Below, in pieces: positions 15,921 to 24,217 of a stretch of 64,000 nucleotides of DNA; position 1 is the stretch's first letter, and each line of letters opens with the position of its first letter. Location of the stretch: the NCBI RefSeq assembly GCF_009796805.1, contig NZ_CP047029.1, forward strand, positions 2,118,501-2,182,500, read 5' to 3'. The stretch comes from Algibacter sp. L1A34. Lineage in GTDB: Bacteria; Bacteroidota; Bacteroidia; Flavobacteriales; Flavobacteriaceae. The notes under the pieces are model-generated. The model was not told the origin of the DNA. It saw only the letters and a list, made by a program, of their open reading frames with translations, and ran no database searches. Position numbers and translations under genes: made by a program.

Positions 15921-17237
15921 TTGAAGAAATTAATAGATTATATTAATAAGCATGTTTTAGTAAAATTAACGTCGTTAAAAACGGTATTAGTGGTTGTTAA
16001 AATTCTTGCGGGTATTTTAACATCTAAGGCTATAGCTTTGGTTATTGGTCCTGTGGGCTTCGCTTTAATTGGTAATTTAGAGAATTTTGTTAGTGCATTT
16101 CATAATATAGCCTTATTAGGCTCTTATAAAACTGTTGTAAAATACGTGGGTCGTTTTAAAGACGATGCTAAATTATTAAGCAAAACACTTTCAACGGTAT
16201 TTTATGTAGGGTTTCTTACTACTATTTTAGTATCTATGCTTTGCTATTTAAATGCAGAAACTATAAATAGTTTTATTTTTCCTAAATACAATAATTACGC
16301 CTATGTTATTCAAATTTTCGCAATTGCATTGCCTTTTTATGCCGTAAACATGTATTCCTTCTCTATAATGAGTGGATTTGGAAAATATAAGAGTATGTGC
16401 CATATAAATATAATAGGCCAGCTTCTAAGTGTTTCTATTGCATTAGTTTTAATTTATCAAAGTAAAATTGATGGTGCATTAATATCGGTAGTTATTTCCG
16501 AGTCTTTAATATTTTTAATTACGCTTGTAGGTATTTTTAATAGAAGAAGTTTAGCTCCTTCTATTCAAGTTAAAAATATAAGTTATGATATTTTAAAAAA
16601 AATGTGGCCAATTTCTATTATGGCTTTGCTTTCTGCTGTTCTTTTACCCCTTATAGCTCTTTGTATCCGATCTTATATTATTGATAATTTAGGTTATAAA
16701 GAAGCTGGTTTATGGGAAGCCATGAATAGAATATCTAGATATTATTTAATGTTTGTAACCTCTATAGTTGGGATGTCTATTTTATCTCGATTATCTAAAA
16801 TTAATAATATAAATAAATTTAAAGAGGAAATTTTAATCTATTACAAAACATTAATTCCAATTTTGGTTGTTGGATTTATGGTTGTTTATTTTTTGAGGTC
16901 CTCCATTGTAAGTCTTGTTTTTACTACTGAGTTTAAACCTGTAGAAGGTTTGTTTATATGGCAATTACTTGGTGATTTTATTCGGATTCTTGCGGTAATG
17001 ATAGCCTATCACTTTTTAGCAAAAAAGATGTTTTGGCATTATATCTTAACCGAGTTATTTCTTGTTGTAATGTTATATATTACAAGTGTTTATTTTATAG
17101 ATATATTTGATGGTGTAAAAGGTGCGGTATTTGCACATTTTGTAAGTTATCTTATGTATTTTGGTATTATCTCTTTATTGTTATGGGGGCCTTTATTTAG
17201 GATTGATGCTAATGAAACCTCTTTAAAGAATGAGTAA
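15921..17237 (+). CDS. O-antigen/polysaccharide flippase (Wzx-like)
   Basis: A 438-residue member of the MOP flippase superfamily, expected to move lipid-linked sugar repeats across the inner membrane. It has about twelve hydrophobic segments. The N-terminal KILAGILTSKAIALVIGPVGFALIGNLENF is the diagnostic start of the WzxE-type translocases, and GLWEAMNRISRYYL (about 265-278) is the conserved mid-protein motif. The start codon is TTG at 15921. It heads an operon with a truncated paralogue, a second full paralogue and glycan enzymes. Confidence 0.9.
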   Translation: MKKLIDYINKHVLVKLTSLKTVLVVVKILAGILTSKAIALVIGPVGFALIGNLENFVSAFHNIALLGSYKTVVKYVGRFKDDAKLLSKTLSTVFYVGFLTTILVSMLCYLNAETINSFIFPKYNNYAYVIQIFAIALPFYAVNMYSFSIMSGFGKYKSMCHINIIGQLLSVSIALVLIYQSKIDGALISVVISESLIFLITLVGIFNRRSLAPSIQVKNISYDILKKMWPISIMALLSAVLLPLIALCIRSYIIDNLGYKEAGLWEAMNRISRYYLMFVTSIVGMSILSRLSKINNINKFKEEILIYYKTLIPILVVGFMVVYFLRSSIVSLVFTTEFKPVEGLFIWQLLGDFIRILAVMIAYHFLAKKMFWHYILTELFLVVMLYITSVYFIDIFDGVKGAVFAHFVSYLMYFGIISLLLWGPLFRIDANETSLKNE

Positions 17238-17248
17238 TTTTTATTTAG

Positions 17249-17500
17249 ATGCTAAAACAACTGTTTAATAATTTTAAAGAGAATAAACTAATAGCGGTTG
17301 CTTCAATAAACTCAATTAGTGTTTTAGTACGATTAATTTCTGGTTTTATAGTTTCAAAATTCATGGCTATTTTTATTGGTCCATCTGGAATGGCGATATC
17401 CGGGAACCTATCAAACTTTATGCAGTCTATGCAAAGTTTATCAGCATTAGGTGTTAAAAATGGGGTTATAAAATATGTTGCAGAAACTCATAGAGATTAA
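17249..17500 (+). pseudogene. Truncated flippase remnant
   Basis: Encodes 83 residues that match only the first quarter of its two full-length neighbours: VLVRLISGFIVSKFMAIFIGPSGMAISGNLSNF lines up with the N-terminal helix pair of both. It then stops at VAETHRD with TAA just after the second helix. No later fragments of the gene remain before the next start at 17531. This looks like a tandem paralogue reduced by deletion. It may still be translated, but half a bundle is unlikely to transport. Confidence 0.8.
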
Positions 17501-17530
17501 GAACAATTAACCTAAAACATTTTTAATACT

Positions 17531-18793
17531 ATGTTTCTAAAATATTTTTCATACAATGCTATTTTAGTTGTAGGGAAACTATTGTCTTCATTTATTATAT
17601 CAAAAGTTAGTGCGGTATACTTAGGTCCTTCTGGTTATGCAATTGTTGGTAACTTGAAAAATGTCATACAAGCTATTTTAGGTGTATCCGTAAGTGGTTT
17701 TGAAAGTGGAGTAATTAAGCATATAGCAGAAAATAAGAAGAATGATAAGTTATTAAATACCATAATTTCTTCAGTTGTTGTATTTAGTGTAGCAATAGCA
17801 ATTGTGATTGGTATTGTCTTGTTTTTTTTTGCTAATATTTTGAGTGAATATATATTAAAAGATACTTCTTTAGCATCAATTTTTAAGCTGTTTGGTTGTT
17901 TGTTACCTCTAACTTCGTTAAATTTTTTAGTTGTTTACATACTTAATGGAAAGCAAAAACTGAATTTATATGCAAAAATAATTTCTATAACCAATGTTTT
18001 AAATGCGTTTCTTACGTTTTTATTAATATATTATTTCGATTTGCATGGTGCTTTACTGGCAAGTGTTATAATTCCTGCAATAAGTTTTCTATTATCTTTT
18101 CTATTTAAAGAAATAAGAATTATTTTTTTTACTGTTTATAAAAACATAAAAAATGTTTCGATGACTTTTATAAAGTCTATTTCAATTTATATTTTAATGG
18201 CTTCTTATTCATCATTATTAATTAGTATTTCTTACCTTTTAATTAGAAATGAGATTATTGGAAAATTAGGAATAGATACTGCTGGTTTGTGGGAAGCCAT
18301 GAATAAAATATCTATGTTTTATATGGTTTTTTTTTCATCCCTATTTACATTATATCTTTTGCCTCAGTTAGCCATTAATAAAACAATTAGTGGGTATTAT
18401 TCCATAATGAAATCATATTTTAAGTATTTAATTCCCTTAACATGTGTTGGTTTTTTGTGTATACTACTTTCTAGATCTTTATTGATAAAAATTTTTTTAA
18501 CGGATGCTTTTCAATCGATTGAACAATTTTTTTATTTACAGTTAGTCGCGGATTTTACCAAAATTATTGCGTTTTCATTGGCTTATCAATTTCATGCTAA
18601 AAAGATGGTTAAGTTTTACTTTATAACAGATGCGATATTATATATATCTTTTTACCTTTTAAGTTTGTGTTTTATACGCTATTTTGATTTACAAGGTGTT
18701 TTTTATGCCTATGTTATTAGTACTATATGTTATTTGGTATCCGTATCGCTGTTCATCTTTTTTAACAACAAAAACTATTTAGAAACTCAATGA
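17531..18793 (+). CDS. O-antigen/polysaccharide flippase (Wzx-like), second copy
   Basis: A 420-residue MOP-superfamily flippase with about twelve membrane helices, paralogous to the gene at 15921: the same N-terminal VVGKLLSSFIISKVSAVYLGPSGYAIVGNLKN pattern and the same GLWEAMNKISMFYM motif near residue 255. Divergence between the two suggests different glycan substrates rather than a recent duplication. Its stop overlaps the ATG of the next gene by four bases (ATGA), which implies coupled translation. Confidence 0.88.
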   Translation: MFLKYFSYNAILVVGKLLSSFIISKVSAVYLGPSGYAIVGNLKNVIQAILGVSVSGFESGVIKHIAENKKNDKLLNTIISSVVVFSVAIAIVIGIVLFFFANILSEYILKDTSLASIFKLFGCLLPLTSLNFLVVYILNGKQKLNLYAKIISITNVLNAFLTFLLIYYFDLHGALLASVIIPAISFLLSFLFKEIRIIFFTVYKNIKNVSMTFIKSISIYILMASYSSLLISISYLLIRNEIIGKLGIDTAGLWEAMNKISMFYMVFFSSLFTLYLLPQLAINKTISGYYSIMKSYFKYLIPLTCVGFLCILLSRSLLIKIFLTDAFQSIEQFFYLQLVADFTKIIAFSLAYQFHAKKMVKFYFITDAILYISFYLLSLCFIRYFDLQGVFYAYVISTICYLVSVSLFIFFNNKNYLETQ

Positions 18794-20343
18794 AAAACAA
18801 CCTAAAACGTATTTTAATATTAAGCCTTCCACTATTGTGTAAGTACATGTTTTTATTATGCTTTATGGAATGGGATTTATTTAGTCATGAAGATATAATA
18901 GAAGATTTGTGTTTTTTCTTAGTAATAATATTGTTATTTAATAACAGGTTATTGAAACCACAATATTTAACAGATATTTTATGCTTTATATATGTCTTTT
19001 ATTTTGTTTTAGAGACCACATCTTATATGGCGGTTTCATCAAATTTTACGTCGTCATATATGTATCTTTTAATAGAATCTAACCCTTCGGAATTAAAGGA
19101 GTTCTCATCATCATACTTTAATATTCCTATTGTCATTTTTATTATTTCATTTATAGGTTTATTTTTTGTGATAAGAAAAATAGATTTTAAGAAAAAAAAC
19201 AGGTTTCATTCCGTTATAGGTGTATTTGGAGTTATAGTAATTATTGCTGTTTTGAAACTAACTGGTTTAATTGAGAGCAATGCTTATCACAATGTAGTAA
19301 GAGGCACATACGGTTATTTTGAACATCAAAATAGTATGAAGTTTGATTCTGTTGTTGATAAGGATCAAATTATGATTAATTCCAATAACGAAGTTTTAGT
19401 TATTGTGTTAGGTGAATCTACAGCTAGAGGTCATATGCAAATTTATGGATATGAAAGAGAAACAACACCACTTTTAAGTTCAATAAAAGATAGTTTATAT
19501 ATATATAACGATGTTATTTCCACAGATGTGATAACAACAAAAGCCTTACCGCTTGTTTTAACCTCAGCTTTTAATGGTGGAAAGGAAAAAAGTGTGATTA
19601 ATATAATAGACGTTTTTAATAAATCGGGATATAAAACCTATTGGTTATCAAATCAAAGACCAATAGGGTTTTATGATAATAAAGTTAGTGAGTTAGCCTC
19701 TTTCTCAAGTTATGTTAAGTTTTTAAATCATAGGGATGAAGTTAAAACCACAAGTTATGATGAAGTATTATTGCCAGAGTTAAAACGTACTTTAAACACC
19801 AAAGGAAAAAAAGTCGTTTTTATACATCTAATAGGAACACACTTCAACTATAAAAATAGATACCCAAAGGCATATAATAAATTTAATAGTGTTTCTGAGA
19901 CATCTGAAAAAATAAATGTGATTAACCAATATGATAATGCAGTATTTTATAATGACTATGTAGTATGGTCAATTTTAAGCGATTTGAAGAAAGTAAACGC
20001 TAAGTCTGCCTTTATTTATCTATCGGACCACGGAGAAAATGTATATGATAACGGAACAAATTTTTTAGGAAGAACTGAAACTAATTTAAAACCAGTAATG
20101 TTTGAAATTCCTTTTATTATTTGGACTTCAAAGGATTTCGAATTACCTATAGATTTTGAATATAAACCAGGCAGAAAATTTATGGCAGACCATACTTATG
20201 AGAGTATCGGACATTTATTTGGTATAAAACATATGGATATGGATTTTAGTAAAAGTATTTTCAGCACGTCTTTTAAAGAACGAAAAAGAAATGTTGTAAA
20301 TGGCATAAATTACGACACCTATTTTTTAGAAAATAATGAATAA
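18790..20343 (+). CDS. Phosphoethanolamine transferase-like membrane enzyme (EptA/CptA family)
   Basis: A 517-residue sulfatase-fold enzyme. An N-terminal block of four or five membrane helices (to about residue 160) is followed by a periplasmic catalytic domain. VLGESTARGHMQIYGY (about 205-220) contains the Thr nucleophile and the family motif, and LPLVLTSAF, HLIGTHFNY, YDNAVFYNDYVV and YLSDHGENVYDNG supply the other zinc/metal-binding and substrate motifs. The family transfers phosphoethanolamine (or related groups) to lipid A, core sugars or glycans. Its place between a flippase and glycosyltransferases points to decoration of a surface glycan (inference). Confidence 0.9.
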   Translation: MKNNLKRILILSLPLLCKYMFLLCFMEWDLFSHEDIIEDLCFFLVIILLFNNRLLKPQYLTDILCFIYVFYFVLETTSYMAVSSNFTSSYMYLLIESNPSELKEFSSSYFNIPIVIFIISFIGLFFVIRKIDFKKKNRFHSVIGVFGVIVIIAVLKLTGLIESNAYHNVVRGTYGYFEHQNSMKFDSVVDKDQIMINSNNEVLVIVLGESTARGHMQIYGYERETTPLLSSIKDSLYIYNDVISTDVITTKALPLVLTSAFNGGKEKSVINIIDVFNKSGYKTYWLSNQRPIGFYDNKVSELASFSSYVKFLNHRDEVKTTSYDEVLLPELKRTLNTKGKKVVFIHLIGTHFNYKNRYPKAYNKFNSVSETSEKINVINQYDNAVFYNDYVVWSILSDLKKVNAKSAFIYLSDHGENVYDNGTNFLGRTETNLKPVMFEIPFIIWTSKDFELPIDFEYKPGRKFMADHTYESIGHLFGIKHMDMDFSKSIFSTSFKERKRNVVNGINYDTYFLENNE

Positions 20344-21409
20344 AAAAATTTGTTTACTTACAGATAGCTTATCTTCAGGTGGTGCCGAAAAAATGGTAGC
20401 CAATATGTCCTTGTCTTTAAGTAAAGCGGGATATGATGTGCATATTTTGACTATGATTAATGATGTCAGTTATAATTTTGCAGGAAAACTGTATAACTTT
20501 GGCTTAGTTAAAGAAAAGGAAACTAAAGTAAAAGCATTTTTTAAGTTGAAAAGCTTTTTTAAACGTCATAGTTTTAATGTTATTATAGACCATAGAATGC
20601 GTGACAAATTTGTTAAAGAATTTTTGCTTTCAAGCTATGTGTTTAAAAACTTCAACATCGTTTATTGTATTCATAGTTATGAATTGGCTTATTATTTTTC
20701 TAAACATTTAGCGATTTCATTAATGAAATTTCAGCATGTAAAAAATAGAAAATTTGTAGCTGTAAGCCTTGAAATTAAAAACCAATTAAAAAACCAATTA
20801 AAAACAGAAAGTACTTTAATTTATAACTATACACTTGAAAGTCAAACTAAACTGCCAGAGTTAAAAGAAAACAAAATCTATGGTAATTATATTATTGGAG
20901 TAGGCAGGTTAGAAAAAATTAAACAATTTGATGTTTTAATTAATTGCTATAAAAATTCTAAGTTAAGTCAAAATAATATTAAACTTTTAATATTTGGTAA
21001 AGGTGCAGAAGATGATAATTTGAAACAACTAATTATTAATTTAAAGTTAGAAGGACAAGTTGTTATAATGGGTTTTGATAAAAATGTATTAAGTTTTATT
21101 GAAAAAGCTAAGGCATTGGTATTATCGAGTAAACATGAAGGTTTTGGGTTGGTGTTAATAGAAGCATTGGCTGTAGGCACTCCTGTCGTGTCCTTTGATT
21201 GTGAATGCGGCCCAAGAGAAATAATAAATCACGAAGTAAATGGTCTATTGGTTGAAGATCAAAATCAAAAAGAGTTATCTAATAGTATAAATAGACTGTT
21301 GGATGATGATTTGTATTCTAAATTAAAAGTAGGTGCTATTGGTTGGAAAAACCCTTTTTCTGAAGAAAAAATTATAAATCAATGGACTCAATTATTAGAA
21401 GGTTTTTAA
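20336..21409 (+). CDS. Glycosyltransferase family 4
   Basis: A 357-residue GT-B-fold retaining glycosyltransferase. The N-terminal loop LSSGGAEKMVANMSLSLSKAGYDVHIL (about 11-37) is typical of GT4. The C-terminal half has GVGRLEKIKQFDVLI (acceptor/donor site), LLIFGKGAEDDNLKQL, and EGFGLVLIEALAVGTPVVSFDCECGPREII (about 265-295) containing the EX7E nucleotide-sugar motif. It overlaps the transferase gene upstream by 8 bases. Its 3' end overlaps the convergent family-2 gene by 15 bases, so the locus is very compact. Sugar specificity unknown. Confidence 0.92.
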   Translation: MNKKICLLTDSLSSGGAEKMVANMSLSLSKAGYDVHILTMINDVSYNFAGKLYNFGLVKEKETKVKAFFKLKSFFKRHSFNVIIDHRMRDKFVKEFLLSSYVFKNFNIVYCIHSYELAYYFSKHLAISLMKFQHVKNRKFVAVSLEIKNQLKNQLKTESTLIYNYTLESQTKLPELKENKIYGNYIIGVGRLEKIKQFDVLINCYKNSKLSQNNIKLLIFGKGAEDDNLKQLIINLKLEGQVVIMGFDKNVLSFIEKAKALVLSSKHEGFGLVLIEALAVGTPVVSFDCECGPREIINHEVNGLLVEDQNQKELSNSINRLLDDDLYSKLKVGAIGWKNPFSEEKIINQWTQLLEGF

Positions 21410-22294
21410 ATAGATTTTTTTTAATAAATAAAATATAGGAATCGGTAAATGATATTTAATACTTTGAATATTAGATAAATTAGCAGGATCTATTTTTTCT
21501 TTATAAAGGGTTACAAGCTTATTGTTTTTTTCCATTTTGAATAAAACTACAAGCTTGAAATGAATAAAATCTAAATAGGGTTTTAAATCTTCACAATTTT
21601 CATTATTCAGATACTTGTTAAAATCTGGTATAACTTTTTTAAAATTTGCGTTTGGGCTTGTCATTTGGTTTTCAAAAAGTATTCTGTAATATATTTTGGG
21701 AGATTCATATATCACAAAATCATATTTTTTTAAAAGCCTAATGTAAAAATCTTCATCTTCACCATAATTAACGCTTTCATCGAAATATCCAATTTCTTTA
21801 AAAACTTTTTTGTTTACTACTAAAGAGCTAGGTGAGATATTTGAATTTAACATGTCTAAATAATTGCAGATATGTTTTATATGATTTAATGAAAATTTAG
21901 TAACACTCAAATCAGCAGTCGATTTTGGAGTTAGAGTTTTATAGCCCGTGGCAAAAGCACTAAAGTCTTTATAAGTTAAAATCAATTTATGAATTGTTTC
22001 TAGATAGTCTTCCCTCCATAAATCATCGGCATCAAGAAAGGCCATGAAATCGGATTTTGCTTTATGTATACCATAATTTCTTGTAGAAGGTAGCCCTATA
22101 TTTTCATTAGAGTATAATCTAATTCTTTTATCTTTAATCTGTTCAACTATATTTAAACTGTTATCGGTAGAGCCATCATTTATAATGATAATTTCAAAAT
22201 CGCTAAATGATTGGTCTAATACAGTTTTTAGTGTTGCATCAATAAACTTTTCTTTATTATATAGCGGAATTACAACGGAAAAGAATGGTATCAT
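21395..22294 (-). CDS. Glycosyltransferase family 2
   Basis: A 299-residue GT-A enzyme. SVVIPLYNKEKFIDATLKTVLDQSFSDFEIIIINDGSTDNSLNIV (about 6-50) is the classic GT2 nucleotide-binding block, FLDADDLW at about 90-97 holds the DxD metal site, and NYGEDEDFYIRLLKKY (about 178) is the ED catalytic region. It overlaps the upstream GT2 gene by 4 bases and converges with the GT4 gene, so both strands of the glycan locus meet here. Confidence 0.92.
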   Translation of the reverse strand: MIPFFSVVIPLYNKEKFIDATLKTVLDQSFSDFEIIIINDGSTDNSLNIVEQIKDKRIRLYSNENIGLPSTRNYGIHKAKSDFMAFLDADDLWREDYLETIHKLILTYKDFSAFATGYKTLTPKSTADLSVTKFSLNHIKHICNYLDMLNSNISPSSLVVNKKVFKEIGYFDESVNYGEDEDFYIRLLKKYDFVIYESPKIYYRILFENQMTSPNANFKKVIPDFNKYLNNENCEDLKPYLDFIHFKLVVLFKMEKNNKLVTLYKEKIDPANLSNIQSIKYHLPIPIFYLLKKIYLKTF

Positions 22295-23145
22295 TTATTC
22301 TGTTTTAAATAACAAAAATAACCAATTTTATAAAGGTCGAAAAGTAAAATAGACGCATAAGAAGAATTGAAGTTTTTTAAAAAAAGAGGTTTTAACAAGT
22401 TGTGCAATTTATTCGTAAAAGAAACCAATTTTAGTTTTTTTAATATACTGAAAACGCGATAAATTTTTTGATCGTTTTTATCAATTTTAGCATCATCTAG
22501 AAGATTGATTAAATTTTTAATAGCGAATTCTGTTTTTTTTATAAATGTATTAGCATCATCGTCTGCTCCATGAATAACAGGATTGTTGAAAAAAAAGGTG
22601 TCTATGTTTTTTTTGCTTAAGTTTTGAAAGAACAGGACATCTTCGTATCCATATTCTTTTAATGTTTCATCAAATGAATTTGATGAAAAAACAATTTTTT
22701 TTATCATGAAATTTGAAGAACACAGGACTTTATATTCGCGGGTTTTAGTAAATAACCATCTTAGTTTATATGGTTTATTTGGGGGTAATTTAAGGTGGGT
22801 CATACCTCCACTTAAAACAACCTTGTCGTTAATAGATAAATATTTTTTAATAAAATCAGAATGTTTTGGAAAGGTTCCAGCATCAATAAAAAGCAACGTA
22901 TTATATTTTGATTCGTTTGCTAATAGATTTCTTGTAGCACTCCGACCAATATTGATAGGCAATTCTTTAAATGTACAGTGATCAATGGCGTTTATATTTT
23001 GGTTTGTGGAATTTAATTTTGATTTAGAACCATCATCAAAAACTAATATTTCAAATTTAACATTACACATTATACATTGCTTGCTTAGTTCTTTAACTAA
23101 GGGAGTTATGTCGTAATTGTATGTAGGTATTAAAATTGAAAGCAT
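22291..23145 (-). CDS. Glycosyltransferase family 2
   Basis: A 284-residue GT2-type protein. SILIPTYNYDITPLVKELSKQC at the N-terminus, LVFDDGSKSKLN, GRSATRNLLANES (about 70-82) and FIDAGTFP in place of the usual DxD, then GYEDVLFFQNLSKKNI (about 166-181). The D-A-G version of the metal site differs from canonical DAD/DDD but occurs in flavobacterial members. First gene of a two-gene unit; a 9-bp inverted repeat lies in its leader. Confidence 0.85.
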   Translation of the reverse strand: MLSILIPTYNYDITPLVKELSKQCIMCNVKFEILVFDDGSKSKLNSTNQNINAIDHCTFKELPINIGRSATRNLLANESKYNTLLFIDAGTFPKHSDFIKKYLSINDKVVLSGGMTHLKLPPNKPYKLRWLFTKTREYKVLCSSNFMIKKIVFSSNSFDETLKEYGYEDVLFFQNLSKKNIDTFFFNNPVIHGADDDANTFIKKTEFAIKNLINLLDDAKIDKNDQKIYRVFSILKKLKLVSFTNKLHNLLKPLFLKNFNSSYASILLFDLYKIGYFCYLKQNK

Positions 23146-23163
23146 TATTTTTGAACAATTAGT

Positions 23164-23187
23164 ATGGTTCTAGCGATTTAGAACCAT
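23164..23187. repeat. Perfect 9-bp inverted repeat upstream of the GT2 pair
   Basis: ATGGTTCTA and TAGAACCAT flank a 6-base loop. It lies 18 bases upstream of the GT2 start at 23145 (minus strand). There is no adjacent T-run, so it is not an ordinary terminator; it could be an operator or a structured leader. Confidence 0.45.
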
Positions 23188-23299
23188 GATATAAGTAGTT
23201 GGAATTTTCTATCACTTTAAACCCCTATATAACTCATTCGTATAGAGGAATTGTTTTGGAATTATCGTTTTAAGGCTGTTTTTAATGGAATTATACATA

Positions 23300-23983
23300 C
23301 TATCCTTTCCTCTGCACCACCTCATAAACCGCATTCTCATCACATTTCAACGTCTTACTTGGGTATTTTAAAAGTAAAGCATAATCGTGCGTTGCCATTA
23401 AAATAGTGTTGCCGTTTTTATTAATGTCTTGAAGTACTTCCATAACTTCAACACTAGTTTGCGGATCTAAATTTCCTGTAGGTTCATCAGCAAGAATAAG
23501 CTCAGGATTATTAAGTAAAGCACGGGCAATAGCAACGCGCTGCTGTTCTCCTCCAGAGAGTTCGTGCGGATATTTAAACCCTTTAGTTTTCATATCAACT
23601 TTGTTTAAAACTTCATCAACGCGGGTATTCATTTCAACTTTAACTTTCCAACCTGTTGCTTTTAGAACAAATAATAGATTATCGTTTATTGTTCTATCTG
23701 GCAGTAATTTGAAATCCTGAAAAACTACACCTAATTTTCGACGTAAAAACGGAATTTCCTTTTCTTTTAAAGTTTTTAAATTGAAATCTACAATATGCCC
23801 TTCTCCTTTAGTTAAAGGTAAATCGCCGTAAAGCGTTTTCATAAAACTACTTTTTCCGGTACCTGTTTTACCAATTAAATACACGAATTCCCCTTTGTTT
23901 ATTTTAACATTAACATCAGAAAGCACTAAACTTTCACCTTGAAAAATAGAAGCGTTTTTTAATTCTAAAATGGCATTCGACAT
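23300..23983 (-). CDS. ftsE: Cell-division ABC transporter ATP-binding protein FtsE
   Basis: A 227-residue ATPase that pairs with the membrane protein FtsX to activate septal peptidoglycan hydrolases. Walker A is GKTGTGKSS (about 37-45), the Q-loop is [12 protein letters not shown], the signature is [15 protein letters not shown] (about 142-156), Walker B is [12 protein letters not shown] and the switch His is in MATHDY. The length and the phrase [12 protein letters not shown] are typical of FtsE rather than LolD. ftsX is not adjacent, as is usual in Bacteroidota. Confidence 0.9.
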   Translation of the reverse strand: MSNAILELKNASIFQGESLVLSDVNVKINKGEFVYLIGKTGTGKSSFMKTLYGDLPLTKGEGHIVDFNLKTLKEKEIPFLRRKLGVVFQDFKLLPDRTINDNLLFVLKATGWKVKVEMNTRVDEVLNKVDMKTKGFKYPHELSGGEQQRVAIARALLNNPELILADEPTGNLDPQTSVEVMEVLQDINKNGNTILMATHDYALLLKYPSKTLKCDENAVYEVVQRKG

Positions 23984-24183
23984 AAAAACAGATTTTTAAA
24001 GTGCTGTAAATGTATTATTAAAAACTGAAAAGTTGAAAGTTAAGCAAGAAAATTTTGTGACACGTTTTATGGGTTCAACTTTAATTTTAATTTTGAGACA
24101 GATTGTACACAGATTTTTTAAATTTTTAACACCACTATTTATAATTATGGCACGATTATTTCGTTATAGATTTAATATTCAAT

Positions 24184-24191
24184 TATCTTTG
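24184..24191 (+). promoter_or_regulatory. Promoter -7 box of the TPR/outer-membrane pair
   Basis: TATCTTTG fits TAnnTTTG and lies 26 bases before the ATG at 24218. The gap upstream to ftsE also holds the divergent ftsE leader. Confidence 0.5.
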
Positions 24192-24217
24192 ATTTTAAAT
24201 TAAAAAAAGAATTGTTA

